Below, piece after piece: positions 56,901 to 64,000 of a stretch of 64,000 nucleotides of DNA. The first letter of the stretch is position 1, and each line of letters starts with the position of its first letter. This DNA is from Alkalihalobacillus trypoxylicola (lineage in GTDB: Bacteria; Bacillota; Bacilli; Bacillales; Bacillaceae_D). The stretch lies in contig NZ_LTAO01000001.1 in the NCBI RefSeq assembly GCF_001590785.1, forward strand, positions 124,001 through 188,000, in the 5' to 3' direction. Under the pieces are notes generated by a model. It was not told where the DNA came from. It saw nothing but the letters and a program-made list of their open reading frames with translations, and made no database searches. The translations under genes were made by a program, and so were the position numbers.

Positions 56901-58635
56901 TTGCCCTGTCTGCCAACTCCTGCATTAACGCATTTTCAGTATGTTGTATCTCTTGGTCGGTATATACTTTAGCATCAGCTTGTATCTGGTCTAATACTTC
57001 TTGACGTATATTCTCAAAGTTGATTCCGTCTTTCCCTATGATGTCAGCTTCTTCGTGCAACTCTCTCATTTTCTCAGCAAGCTCTGGACCAAATAAAATA
57101 TCCTCTGTCAAAATACGAGCTGTAGTAGCCGATACTTGTTGACTAAACTCACTTGTCGTACCTTGATGATTAACGGCTCGAATACGATAATACCAACGTT
57201 CATCCGTATTTACGGCGTGTGAATAAGCAGACACCATCCCACGCCACAATAGATGTTCGGGTTGTGGAATAAAGTTTTCTACTTGGGATCCATACACTTC
57301 ATAATGCTTGATATAAATAGCACTATCAAAAGCCCAATAAAGTTGAATGACTTTCATCCCTGATTTAGCTACTACTTGTGATGGTGTACCAGGTTTAATG
57401 TCTGGGAAACTTCCCTCACCAACCTTTTGTGGACGATTACCTATCTTTTGAATTTCTTCTTCTAATCTTCCGATCCTATCATCTGGTTGTTCCACTGATA
57501 AGAACTGACCAATCTCAACGATTGCGGTTCCTTCAATGTCCAATAAGTCATATTCAATCGCTATGACTCTAGCTTGCACCTCAATAGGTCGAGCAAATTC
57601 ACGGTCAAACGCTCTAACCGTATCACCTAGACTTACTTTTTCGTGTTCGTAACCTGCGATATGTTCTAATAACTGTACGGATAATTTATAATTTATTTCT
57701 GGTTCAGAAAGGGATTGTAGCTCTTGCCATGTAGCCATCAGTAATTCTTCTGGATTTTCAATATCACCATTTTCCCAAGTCGTATCTAAATGAATTCTCT
57801 CTCCATCTTGTAAGTATCCATACTTCTCTAATGCACCAGGATTACCAACCCACAATTGACCAAGAGGTTTATCAACTGGATCGCCATTTGATACTTTCCA
57901 TTCCACATCACCAAAACCAATATATCGAGTGTATCCACCTATTTCTTTACCTTCTTCATCCTCAGTTGGCAACGAAGCACCACGACCATAAAGTGCTGTA
58001 TATGGATAAGATAAAACTACACGTTGAATCTCTTCGATATCATGGTCAATTTCAAAACGTTTACCACGGTCTACTCCTAACCGTTGCATGAGCTTAACTT
58101 GACGAGTTGTGATAATATTTTGAGCATCAAATAAGACTACATCTTTAATATCTCCACCCCATGTATTACGGACATTCCATAATGCATTAAGTGATGAGAT
58201 GTAATAAAAATTCGTTGAAGCAGTACCAAATGAACCTTCTACTATCCCTGACCACCTAGTCCCTTGTAAAGATGCATTAAGAGCTGTTTGTGCTTGTTGA
58301 TTATTAAATCTTCGGTCAACAACAGTATGATTACTTAATTCAACCACGAAAGCTGGCAAACAAATTGCTGTTGTTTCTACACCATTAATATTGTTTATAT
58401 CATCAATTTCCTTGATAACATAAAGTCTCAAATCACCATCTTTATCACGAAAGACCACTTGATTATCTTCCACAACATGAACAGCTTCTTCAGTATTTGC
58501 ATCAACTGTAAATACAAATGGCTCACTTGCAATCTGGTTCAATTCATCACGAACCTTTGTGCTAGTAAGTCCAGTTTCTTCTGTTATGGTGGCTAATAGT
58601 TTATCATCTTTGTTTAAAATATAAATTTCTGCCAA
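53983..58635 (-). CDS. Phage tail spike/Tal with ILEI-like, carbohydrate-binding and S74 chaperone domains
   Basis: A 1550-residue protein at the tail tip. The first 390 or so residues match the prophage tail endopeptidase (Tal) base. A fibronectin-like part (about 405-500), a helical part, and a region (about 660-820, RSYTLSIYNRDSKRWESHTR, KIFVLVGAHAPARN) like the interleukin-like EMT inducer fold follow. A beta-rich domain (about 908-1060) looks like a carbohydrate-binding module. Repeats of about 45 residues (about 1190-1430, each with EVRI or like and LRAS) form a fibre. The C-terminus (about 1433-1550, TRETKRDIELYQ) is an S74 intramolecular chaperone, which normally cuts itself off after folding. 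It should bind the host surface. Confidence 0.88.
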   Translation of the reverse strand: MAEIYILNKDDKLLATITEETGLTSTKVRDELNQIASEPFVFTVDANTEEAVHVVEDNQVVFRDKDGDLRLYVIKEIDDINNINGVETTAICLPAFVVELSNHTVVDRRFNNQQAQTALNASLQGTRWSGIVEGSFGTASTNFYYISSLNALWNVRNTWGGDIKDVVLFDAQNIITTRQVKLMQRLGVDRGKRFEIDHDIEEIQRVVLSYPYTALYGRGASLPTEDEEGKEIGGYTRYIGFGDVEWKVSNGDPVDKPLGQLWVGNPGALEKYGYLQDGERIHLDTTWENGDIENPEELLMATWQELQSLSEPEINYKLSVQLLEHIAGYEHEKVSLGDTVRAFDREFARPIEVQARVIAIEYDLLDIEGTAIVEIGQFLSVEQPDDRIGRLEEEIQKIGNRPQKVGEGSFPDIKPGTPSQVVAKSGMKVIQLYWAFDSAIYIKHYEVYGSQVENFIPQPEHLLWRGMVSAYSHAVNTDERWYYRIRAVNHQGTTSEFSQQVSATTARILTEDILFGPELAEKMRELHEEADIIGKDGINFENIRQEVLDQIQADAKVYTDQEIQHTENALMQELADRARLEYVDGKFGNVEESIDLISTSIEEFEGRFEAKADRTVVEAIDGKVTNVSNQVTNLVLGFDEFSVTVSDLRSEFDSIERYHAVAVRYNNSGFANYRKHSGLYKTNGETLWGNSQSQDRSYTLSIYNRDSKRWESHTRYDIYSDQINARYLAEALNELTQDKIFVLVGAHAPARNRHLEGLPDAIYKNGGSKELFIDADWTGSHPTYVLIAYGGIGEGNGNEYFSPADVGWLDVQFTIDNGNLSFGNRTNNYSSRIYSAETAIVQNATSINLRAQEIEVVGNRMTKAEGELSVQSDRINARVERDGIVSALNITPEQVKIDTRLLSIGNFSNLIQNADFSQGLSGHFVDRGTWRTLTSTTSRVEGAQFLEHQAVSNQPEGRMGLGGNHLIEVTEGEQYYFSIWYRAVGAGPFNQVRLELRYLDANRNFVNFGGGTVNTGVTAWRLTESKTTIPPRARYMCLFLRVMDNGNNPRYYFQDPVLRRMSDTNVFVDGAITANHMSANSITAGNGAIANAAITSLNLQQGIIQNVHIEQSTITGAKIADATIDDAKIANLSAVKITTGTLIGIDVQGARFYSANHTDFMEIIGGNARFQRSNGQRVEINPDGLYGYNANGSLRFQADSSLITSAALGTSNLNIYLAAGDSDTRGEVRAVRRDTIPGGGSASDYSYINVRARGFKSPPNSSAYIGTDNEVRITSEGLAGGVYRNLRASGILADSLQVNTSAILYLRTDQRVRIMGTGSSSNYTDLQVNEILAHSIRSNSETSGSNFYVGTGGTGSSELRVTTNGLWGGSHESTTYTSVRASGYYGNTFDQHSGVGGSHIYIRPTGTTGEVRITRTGTTGTYQAIRASAFQPPSSTRETKRDIELYQTNTLDVFRNSDVYTYNYKWEESEAKARLGLMLDEVPGIIHAQTGDTLDFYSMASHIWKGVKDLTEVLDNHEDRFDIFDLRMQLTDQRVKKLEEEVKQLREMIE

Positions 58636-58659
58636 GTGAATCCTCCTTTCTAATAGACT

Positions 58660-59361
58660 TTAATAAAACCTTTCGTCATAAGTAATAGTCGTAGCTCTAC
58701 TGGCTCTTAAGCGATTAACACCTGGTTTAAGGTCAAACCAATATGACTGCATAGATAATATTTCTGGTCTGACTGTTCCACTTACTATTATCTTGCGTTT
58801 AAGATAATCTATTTCTAAAATATCACCTTGAATAAAGTTATAGTTTAAAAGTATTAGACCGCCTTTATCATTTTCAAGCGTGAAACTAATAGCTGCAGAA
58901 CTAAAAACCGTTCGACTTTTCCAAGGTGTTTCGACTTGACCAATAACTATGTAATTTGAATATGTTGATGAAACCTCAATATCTTTTGATTTCCCTAATT
59001 TAAATGGGACTTCGCATAGAAATGTCAAAGTCCCTCTCATAATATTGAACTCATCTTGTAAATCAATTCTAGCTAATCTTGCCATATAGTAAATATCAGG
59101 AAAATGATTAAACTCCAATCTTTTGCTTTCAGATTTCTTTAACCAGCCTATTAAATCAACCTTTAAGTTATCAATACCAGTACCGTCATCTTTAATTATT
59201 ACAGGAACATCAATATACAACTCTTTAAGCATTGATTTTTTTACTCTGCCACCAAACCTATTATTTTGATGTATTTCATGTTCAATTTCAGTAATTGTTG
59301 GCAGAGTAAAATTGACAGAGACATTTAAATAATCTTTTTCTATCCCATTAAATATCATCAT
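58660..59361 (-). CDS. Distal tail protein (Dit)
   Basis: A 233-residue protein of the Siphovirus tail component family, forming the ring between tail tube and tip. Start region MMIFNGIEKDYLNVSVNFTL is typical, and the later QSYWFDLKPGVNRLRAS is the second domain. It starts in a 4-base overlap with the tape measure stop, so translation is coupled. It lies between tape measure and Tal, as in SPP1 or TP901-1-like phages. Confidence 0.87.
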   Translation of the reverse strand: MMIFNGIEKDYLNVSVNFTLPTITEIEHEIHQNNRFGGRVKKSMLKELYIDVPVIIKDDGTGIDNLKVDLIGWLKKSESKRLEFNHFPDIYYMARLARIDLQDEFNIMRGTLTFLCEVPFKLGKSKDIEVSSTYSNYIVIGQVETPWKSRTVFSSAAISFTLENDKGGLILLNYNFIQGDILEIDYLKRKIIVSGTVRPEILSMQSYWFDLKPGVNRLRASRATTITYDERFY

Positions 59362-62180
59362 ACAAATACACCATTATATCTTTTTCCTCTCCCTTGGGTT
59401 CTTTTTTGAAATCTTGTTATATCATCTACGGTGGCACGAGCTATTTCTCTACCATCTATATAAATTGGTATCTCAGCAGAAATAGAATCATTTTCATTAG
59501 AGTGTGAATTATTTGTATGTATAATTCTTGCATGATTAGAATTAGCTTTACCAGCTTCACGAGCATATTTCATAGAAACATCATGAGGGATTACCTGTGT
59601 TCCGTTTGGTAACTTAACTAGTTCTCCACGACCACCCTCATTCATTCGAGCGAAACCACCACCCCAATCATCTGTACCACGTTGCAATTGTGGGATTGGA
59701 CTTATATTGACTCCAGGAATTTTATTGATTAATCCTATAGCAGAGTTAATGCTACGGATGACAACATTGACAAACCCTTTAACTTGACTAACTAACTTAC
59801 TAACATTGTCTCCTAGTCCATCAAAGATACCAGATACAAAAGATTTTAAGCCATCCCATGAGCTGGTTATGGCGTTAAAAACATTTTTAATGATATTTGA
59901 GACTCCAGACATAATATTAGAGACGATAGATTGTATCTTGTTAAAGACACTTGAGACCTTGCCACTTAATTTTGAAATCGTGTTCGAGATATTTTGAATT
60001 GAAGAAGAAATAAATTGCATGATTCCACGAAAAATACCAGAAATAATATTAAAGACTGAGGTAAAAACCCCTGACACAAATGTGGTAATTGGTTTAATTA
60101 CTTTGAAAATTGATGCTATTACGTTTGCTATAAATGTGATAATTGGAGAAATTATCGCAATAATACTTGAGATTATACCTGCTACAAAAGCAATTATTGG
60201 CATGATTGTAGCCATTATATTCGCCATAACGTTAATCACTGTTGTTAATACAGCCATTACAACTGGCATAATAGCTTCAAAAATAGCAATCACCGCACCA
60301 ATAATAGCAATCAATGCTGGAGCTACCGCTTGGACAATATTTAATATCACGTCCACCATCATCAGTAGAACGGGTACAAGTGCATCAATTATTGTTGATA
60401 CAAGAGGCATTAATTGTGATACCAGTCCTATTACAGTTGTAACCAATGACATAACAACAGGTACTAATTGCATAAATAAATTTAAAAGAATCGGTAACAC
60501 AGCCATAACAATGCTCATAAAAGCAGTCCCTAAGTTTATAATAATCGGTATTAATTGCGAAACTACATTAAGAACCATTGGAATAATAGCTGCTGCTAAT
60601 TGACCTAATGTTTGACCTAATAAATTTAGAATCGGCATAGCCATTGAAGCTATTTGGCTAAATCCTTGAGCTATTTGTGGAGCGAACTCCGATAATACCA
60701 TCATCGCCAATTTTAAAATTGGATTGAATCCAAAGAATAGAGAAGATAAAGTAGAAACTTCACCACCTGCACCTTGAAATCCACTTATAATACTTGATAC
60801 AAATTGACCAATGACATCCACTACAGTACTAACAACAGAGGATATTAACTGAAACCCCGAAATAAGCTTATCACCTATGGTTGATGCAAATGATTGAGCA
60901 CCTTCAATTCCACTACTCCACAAACTTTGAAGTATTGGTGTAATGAAAGCTATCGCAGTAGATATGGCATTTTTAACAGTATCAAACACAGCAAATACTT
61001 TACTTCTAAATTCTTCACTTTTAACCATAGCTATTCCAAAAACAACACCTAAACCAATGATTGCACCAGCAACTAATCCAATTGGGCTTAATAAAAATGA
61101 TGCTAAGGTTGCTAAGGTTCCAAATCCACTCATCAGTGAGCCTATAATTTTCAAAGCGGGACCGATACCTACCAATATAGCCGTACCAATACCAACTGCA
61201 TGTAAAATAGTACTTTGCATAGATGGAGATAACCCATCAAATCTGGCTTTCATTTCACTTGCCTTGTCCAAGAAGTTGTTAAATGATTCACCAAATGCGA
61301 CACCAAGTTGAGCGGCTTTATCTTCGACTACTCCTAATGAATTGTTAAAGCCTGTAAGGAGTGGTTTCATTGTTGAAAAAAAGCCACCACCTTTTCCACC
61401 AGCATCTAAAAAGTTAGCTCCAATTCTCCCTACTGATGCCCAAATATTAGCTATACCAGCTGTAAATGAGTTTTCACCCATGATTTTAGCAGCACCACCA
61501 ATATTGTTCTCAATAGCTTTCAAAAAATCTTTAGAAGATACTTCACCGTTAGATGCCATATCTCTGATTGCTTCTGCTGATGTATTGGCTTCGACTGCAA
61601 GCCATTGATAGATTGGAATTCCTCTTTCAGCAAGCATATTTAAATCACCTGTATAGGCTTTTTGAGCTGTCTGCACCTTGTTAAAAATTGAACCCATCCC
61701 ATCCATACTGTCTCCAGCCATCGCTGCAGCGTCACCGGTCAATGACAAATATCTAGTTAATTCTTTACCGGGTTTAATTCCAGCAGCAACAGCACTTGCA
61801 GCAGTAGTAGCAGCAGAATCTAATCCATAAGAAGTACCTTTAACGGAGTCTAATGCTGAATTCATTATAATTTCTATATTTTTAGCATCATGTCCTAATC
61901 CCATCAACTTTGCTTGAGCTGTGTCAATACCTGTAAGTCGATTAAAACCTTTTACTAAGGTAATACCCGTTAATGCAGTGGTTGCACCAAGAGCAGGAGT
62001 AGTTATACTTCTCGTTAATTTATCACCAACGCTATTTAATGACTTACCAATATTATCAAATGTTTTACCAACATTACCTACACGACTTTGTATATTAGAT
62101 AGTGATTGTTGCGCTTTAGCAAAACCTTTTGCAAATCCACTAGCATCTGCGGTTAGCTTAGCTGTTAATGTGTATGACAT
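59358..62180 (-). CDS. Tail tape measure protein
   Basis: A 940-residue protein that sets tail length. The N-terminus has FAKAQQSLSNIQSRVGNVGK and the tape-measure motif MAGDSMDGMGSIFNKVQTA, the middle is a long hydrophobic helical stretch rich in Ile, Val, Met and Ala, and the C-terminus has the usual LQRGTDDWGGGFARMNEGGR. Using about 1.5 Angstrom per residue (general rule), the tail would be near 140 nm. The start overlaps the end of the G-T chaperone by one base. Confidence 0.95.
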   Translation of the reverse strand: MSYTLTAKLTADASGFAKGFAKAQQSLSNIQSRVGNVGKTFDNIGKSLNSVGDKLTRSITTPALGATTALTGITLVKGFNRLTGIDTAQAKLMGLGHDAKNIEIIMNSALDSVKGTSYGLDSAATTAASAVAAGIKPGKELTRYLSLTGDAAAMAGDSMDGMGSIFNKVQTAQKAYTGDLNMLAERGIPIYQWLAVEANTSAEAIRDMASNGEVSSKDFLKAIENNIGGAAKIMGENSFTAGIANIWASVGRIGANFLDAGGKGGGFFSTMKPLLTGFNNSLGVVEDKAAQLGVAFGESFNNFLDKASEMKARFDGLSPSMQSTILHAVGIGTAILVGIGPALKIIGSLMSGFGTLATLASFLLSPIGLVAGAIIGLGVVFGIAMVKSEEFRSKVFAVFDTVKNAISTAIAFITPILQSLWSSGIEGAQSFASTIGDKLISGFQLISSVVSTVVDVIGQFVSSIISGFQGAGGEVSTLSSLFFGFNPILKLAMMVLSEFAPQIAQGFSQIASMAMPILNLLGQTLGQLAAAIIPMVLNVVSQLIPIIINLGTAFMSIVMAVLPILLNLFMQLVPVVMSLVTTVIGLVSQLMPLVSTIIDALVPVLLMMVDVILNIVQAVAPALIAIIGAVIAIFEAIMPVVMAVLTTVINVMANIMATIMPIIAFVAGIISSIIAIISPIITFIANVIASIFKVIKPITTFVSGVFTSVFNIISGIFRGIMQFISSSIQNISNTISKLSGKVSSVFNKIQSIVSNIMSGVSNIIKNVFNAITSSWDGLKSFVSGIFDGLGDNVSKLVSQVKGFVNVVIRSINSAIGLINKIPGVNISPIPQLQRGTDDWGGGFARMNEGGRGELVKLPNGTQVIPHDVSMKYAREAGKANSNHARIIHTNNSHSNENDSISAEIPIYIDGREIARATVDDITRFQKRTQGRGKRYNGVFV

Positions 62181-62931
62181 TATCTACCTCCTTTCTTAGT
62201 GGGGCGTTTTTGTCCAGACATTGAGTAAATTTTATCCACCCATGATTTCCCTTCATTTTCCTCAGTTTGTTTAATAATTGATTCAGCATTTTGATTAAAC
62301 TCTTTATCAACTTTCTTGCGACTCTTCTTAAATAAATCGATAAACTTTTTGTTTTTCTTTCGTTTTGAGTTTACTATTGCGTTAAGATGAGCGTTACGTG
62401 CAAAAGTTGATTCATTAACAACCTTATCCTCATAGGCTTTATATATAAATGCTTTTTCCAGTTCAGTTAGTTGGTTATATTCAGCTTTTGAGTAGTTAAA
62501 ATTAACAACAAAAAAAGCGAAGTCCCTTACACCTTGATAGGACTTTGCTTCTTCTATCATCTTTTTTTCGTTATCGGTTAACGGCTTTGAGCCACCTTCG
62601 TCACCAAAATAGTCATACTCAATTAAGCGTTGTGGAACAAAAAAGCTAAGTCTTCTTCTAATTTTCCGATGATAATATTATTGAGGTTTACATATCCATT
62701 TTCTTCAATTAAAGATTCAAAAATGTCTAGTGCTTTTTGACCTTTTACAGTCTTTTCTTCGCTTGTGTTATATAGACCAACACTAAATAATCCCTCCATT
62801 AGATGGAGAGACAGCATTCCTCTATTTTTAGTTAACTCTGCCATAAGTGAAATATTATACATACTTTCTAACGTTTTCATTTTTTGTCTATTAAATCTCA
62901 AATCTAACACATCATTTTCTACTTTAAACAT
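62180..62931 (-). CDS. Tail assembly chaperone G-T (-1 frameshift product)
   Basis: Ribosomes that slip -1 at T TTT TTG (62638-62644) while translating the G gene continue without a stop through 26 codons (VPQRLIEYDYFGDEGGSKPL and on) into the frame that ends at 62180, giving about 250 residues. The apparent ATG at 62560 has no ribosome site, so independent translation is unlikely. In siphophages the G-T fusion binds the tape measure and the tail-tube protein and helps tail assembly but leaves the virion. The T part is basic (KRKKNKKFIDLFKKSRKKVD). Confidence 0.85.
62623..62931 (-). CDS. Tail assembly chaperone G (unshifted product)
   Basis: A 102-residue acidic protein (VENDVLDLRFNRQKMKTLES and the C-terminus IIIGKLEEDLAFLFHNA). 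It lies between the major tail protein and tape measure genes, the standard place for the tail chaperone. The unshifted frame ends with TAA at 62623-62625. Confidence 0.83.
   Translation of the reverse strand: MFKVENDVLDLRFNRQKMKTLESMYNISLMAELTKNRGMLSLHLMEGLFSVGLYNTSEEKTVKGQKALDIFESLIEENGYVNLNNIIIGKLEEDLAFLFHNA
62638..62644 (-). other. Slippery site for -1 frameshift
   Basis: On the minus strand the heptamer is T TTT TTG, in frame as GCT TTT TTG for the G protein, which fits the X XXY YYZ rule. It is 13 bases before the G stop. The shift joins the frames exactly, with the 26 codons in between free of stops. Confidence 0.85.
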
Positions 62932-62976
62932 TTACATTCCTCCGATTTTTATATAAGTATTTTTTTTGATATTAAA

Positions 62977-63480
62977 TTAATCTTCTCCGTTATCTAAGTC
63001 TGGTAGTCGATCAGCATCTTTATCTGTTAAATCAACTAATCCACCATTACCCTCAAAAGATGCTGAATAGGTCATAGCGTCATCAAATGGTGCTTCCAAA
63101 GAGTAGTCACTAAGGATAGCTAAACCTCCAAACATACCTGTCCGAGTCTTTTGGTTAATGACTTTTAAGCATACAAACTCTCCATCATTAAAAGCTTTAG
63201 ACAATGCTTTGTGCGATGCATGATCTGCTACATAAAGCCCATCATTATCGATTGACCATTCTTTCATCCCTGCAATTTTCGACTTCCAACCACCCTTGGT
63301 GTCTTTACTTGTTACTTCAATTGAGTCTGCCGAACGATTAATAGTCAACCCTTGTTGACCAGCAATAGCAAGTAAATCACTACCTGTGCTATCAAATACA
63401 GCCAACACAATATCCTTACCAGCTACCGCTTGAGCTGCACCTTGTGTAAAATCACAATATAAATTATCTTCAAATGCCAT
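62977..63480 (-). CDS. Major tail protein (TP901-1-like)
   Basis: A 167-residue protein that forms the tail tube. GKDIVLAVFDSTGSDLLAIA, the middle TINRSADSIEVTSKDTKGGW and FNDGEFVCLKVINQKTRTG fit the TP901-1-type tail-tube family. It precedes the chaperone genes on the same strand as expected. Confidence 0.88.
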   Translation of the reverse strand: MAFEDNLYCDFTQGAAQAVAGKDIVLAVFDSTGSDLLAIAGQQGLTINRSADSIEVTSKDTKGGWKSKIAGMKEWSIDNDGLYVADHASHKALSKAFNDGEFVCLKVINQKTRTGMFGGLAILSDYSLEAPFDDAMTYSASFEGNGGLVDLTDKDADRLPDLDNGED

Positions 63481-63494
63481 TTATATCACTCCTG

Positions 63495-63908
63495 TTAAAT
63501 TTTAATTTTAAATCCGTATGACACATTAAAAATGAACCCCAAAACTGCATGGCGTTCATTCGTTTCTTTCTCTATGTAGTTGCTAATAAGACCACTAGAT
63601 GCTTGTTTAAATAGCTCAAATCCGTCTGGTAAACGTATGTATTCGGTTAAGGCTTCCTGTACTGAGCTTATATTTGCATAATGTCCGATACTACTGTTAG
63701 ATGGCTCACTTATTACATGCACATGGATAATATACTCATCAACATACATAGTCTTTGTATTTTTTTCAGTCATTCCCACAATCTCTAAAAAAGTGAAGGG
63801 GGATGGCTCATTAACTCCAACATTATCAATACACTTTAAATGGGTATTCGCTTCAATTTTATTCTTGAGTGCAACATGCATATCTAAAATAGATAATTTT
63901 TTAAGCAT
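63495..63908 (-). CDS. Tail completion/terminator-like protein
   Basis: A 137-residue protein (MLKKLSILDMHVALKNKIEA, SSPFTFLEIVG-like start and YGFKIKI end) in the position of the tail terminator (DUF3168 type), between the head-tail genes and the major tail protein. GAGGGATA precedes the ATG. The call rests on gene order and general pattern. Confidence 0.72.
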   Translation of the reverse strand: MLKKLSILDMHVALKNKIEANTHLKCIDNVGVNEPSPFTFLEIVGMTEKNTKTMYVDEYIIHVHVISEPSNSSIGHYANISSVQEALTEYIRLPDGFELFKQASSGLISNYIEKETNERHAVLGFIFNVSYGFKIKI

Positions 63909-63909
63909 A

Positions 63910-64000
63910 TTATCCCTCCTTCATTTTTGAGATTAAATCTTGTTTAAATATAGGTTGTTGGATATTTACATTTGACTGTAAATAATATTGACCACTTACA
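63910..64000 (-). CDS. Phage protein, C-terminal part (runs off the window)
   Basis: The last 29 codons (VSGQYYLQSNVNIQQPIFKQ and on) end with TAA at 63910-63912, just before the start of the tail completion gene. By position it is probably a head-tail connector or HK97 gp10-like protein. The sequence is too short to prove it. Confidence 0.6.
   Translation of the reverse strand, partial: VSGQYYLQSNVNIQQPIFKQDLISKMKEG

Noticed and set aside
60019-60603. Open frame of 194 codons on the plus strand inside the tape measure gene
   Set aside because: It is the low-complexity antisense shadow of the Ile/Val/Ala-rich tape measure, without a ribosome site or recognisable protein.
62180-62560. Independent 126-residue gene
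   Set aside because: No ribosome site precedes the ATG at 62560, and a correct -1 frameshift joins it to the upstream gene.

Overview
The window is a 64 kb piece of a low-GC Gram-positive chromosome, most likely from the family Bacillaceae. The evidence is the strong Shine-Dalgarno sequences (AGGAGG type), frequent TTG starts, intrinsic terminators after most transcription units, and many proteins that match Bacillus subtilis families (OdhA/OdhB, CitB, CheV, YkuI, NadE, YppG, CcdC, FbpB, YneK, YneP, YneQ and YneF types). No rRNA, tRNA or CRISPR array was seen.

Positions 1-48,680 are ordinary chromosome. They hold an ABC-F ATPase, a DedA protein, the odhAB operon (2-oxoglutarate dehydrogenase), a membrane-anchored lytic transglycosylase, two MFS transporters, an M29 aminopeptidase, esterase and hydrolase genes, msrA, cheV, a chaperone-like lipoprotein, an M19 dipeptidase, a small heat-shock protein, a degenerate EAL protein (ykuI type), metA, an RNase H-like gene, a PHP phosphoesterase, nadE, a tandem AAA+ ATPase, a large secreted 5'-nucleotidase with three chitin-binding-type modules, an RND efflux pump with a MarR gene, aconitase and a 3D-domain cell-wall protein. 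Several genes too short for routine ORF calling were found, including an FbpB-like gene. The two TCA-cycle operons, odhAB and citB, each have a cre-like (CcpA) site beside a candidate -10 box. A roughly 260-bp non-coding repeat occurs three times (13.2, 35.2 and 43.1 kb). It has terminal inverted repeats and candidate 4-bp target duplications, and looks like a MITE.

From about 48,775 to the end of the window lies the left part of a prophage of siphovirus type. It appears to be integrated into the 3' part of a yneF-like gene, whose last 30 codons and terminator remain at 48,650-48,774. The late genes run leftward from the right edge: head-tail or tail-completion proteins, major tail protein, tail chaperones G and G-T (joined by a -1 frameshift at T TTT TTG), tape measure, Dit, a 1550-residue tail spike with a C-terminal S74 chaperone, small accessory genes, and a lysis cassette of XhlA-like protein, holin and amidase endolysin. 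The holin reading frame has an in-frame stop at codon 27. Next to the attachment site is a small control region: a Cro-like regulator and a DpnD/PcfM-like gene transcribed divergently from a spacer with three copies of an ACCTTATAAGGT-like operator, and two excisionase-like genes. Three genes of unknown function are transcribed against the late genes. The integrase and the other attachment site should lie beyond position 64,000.
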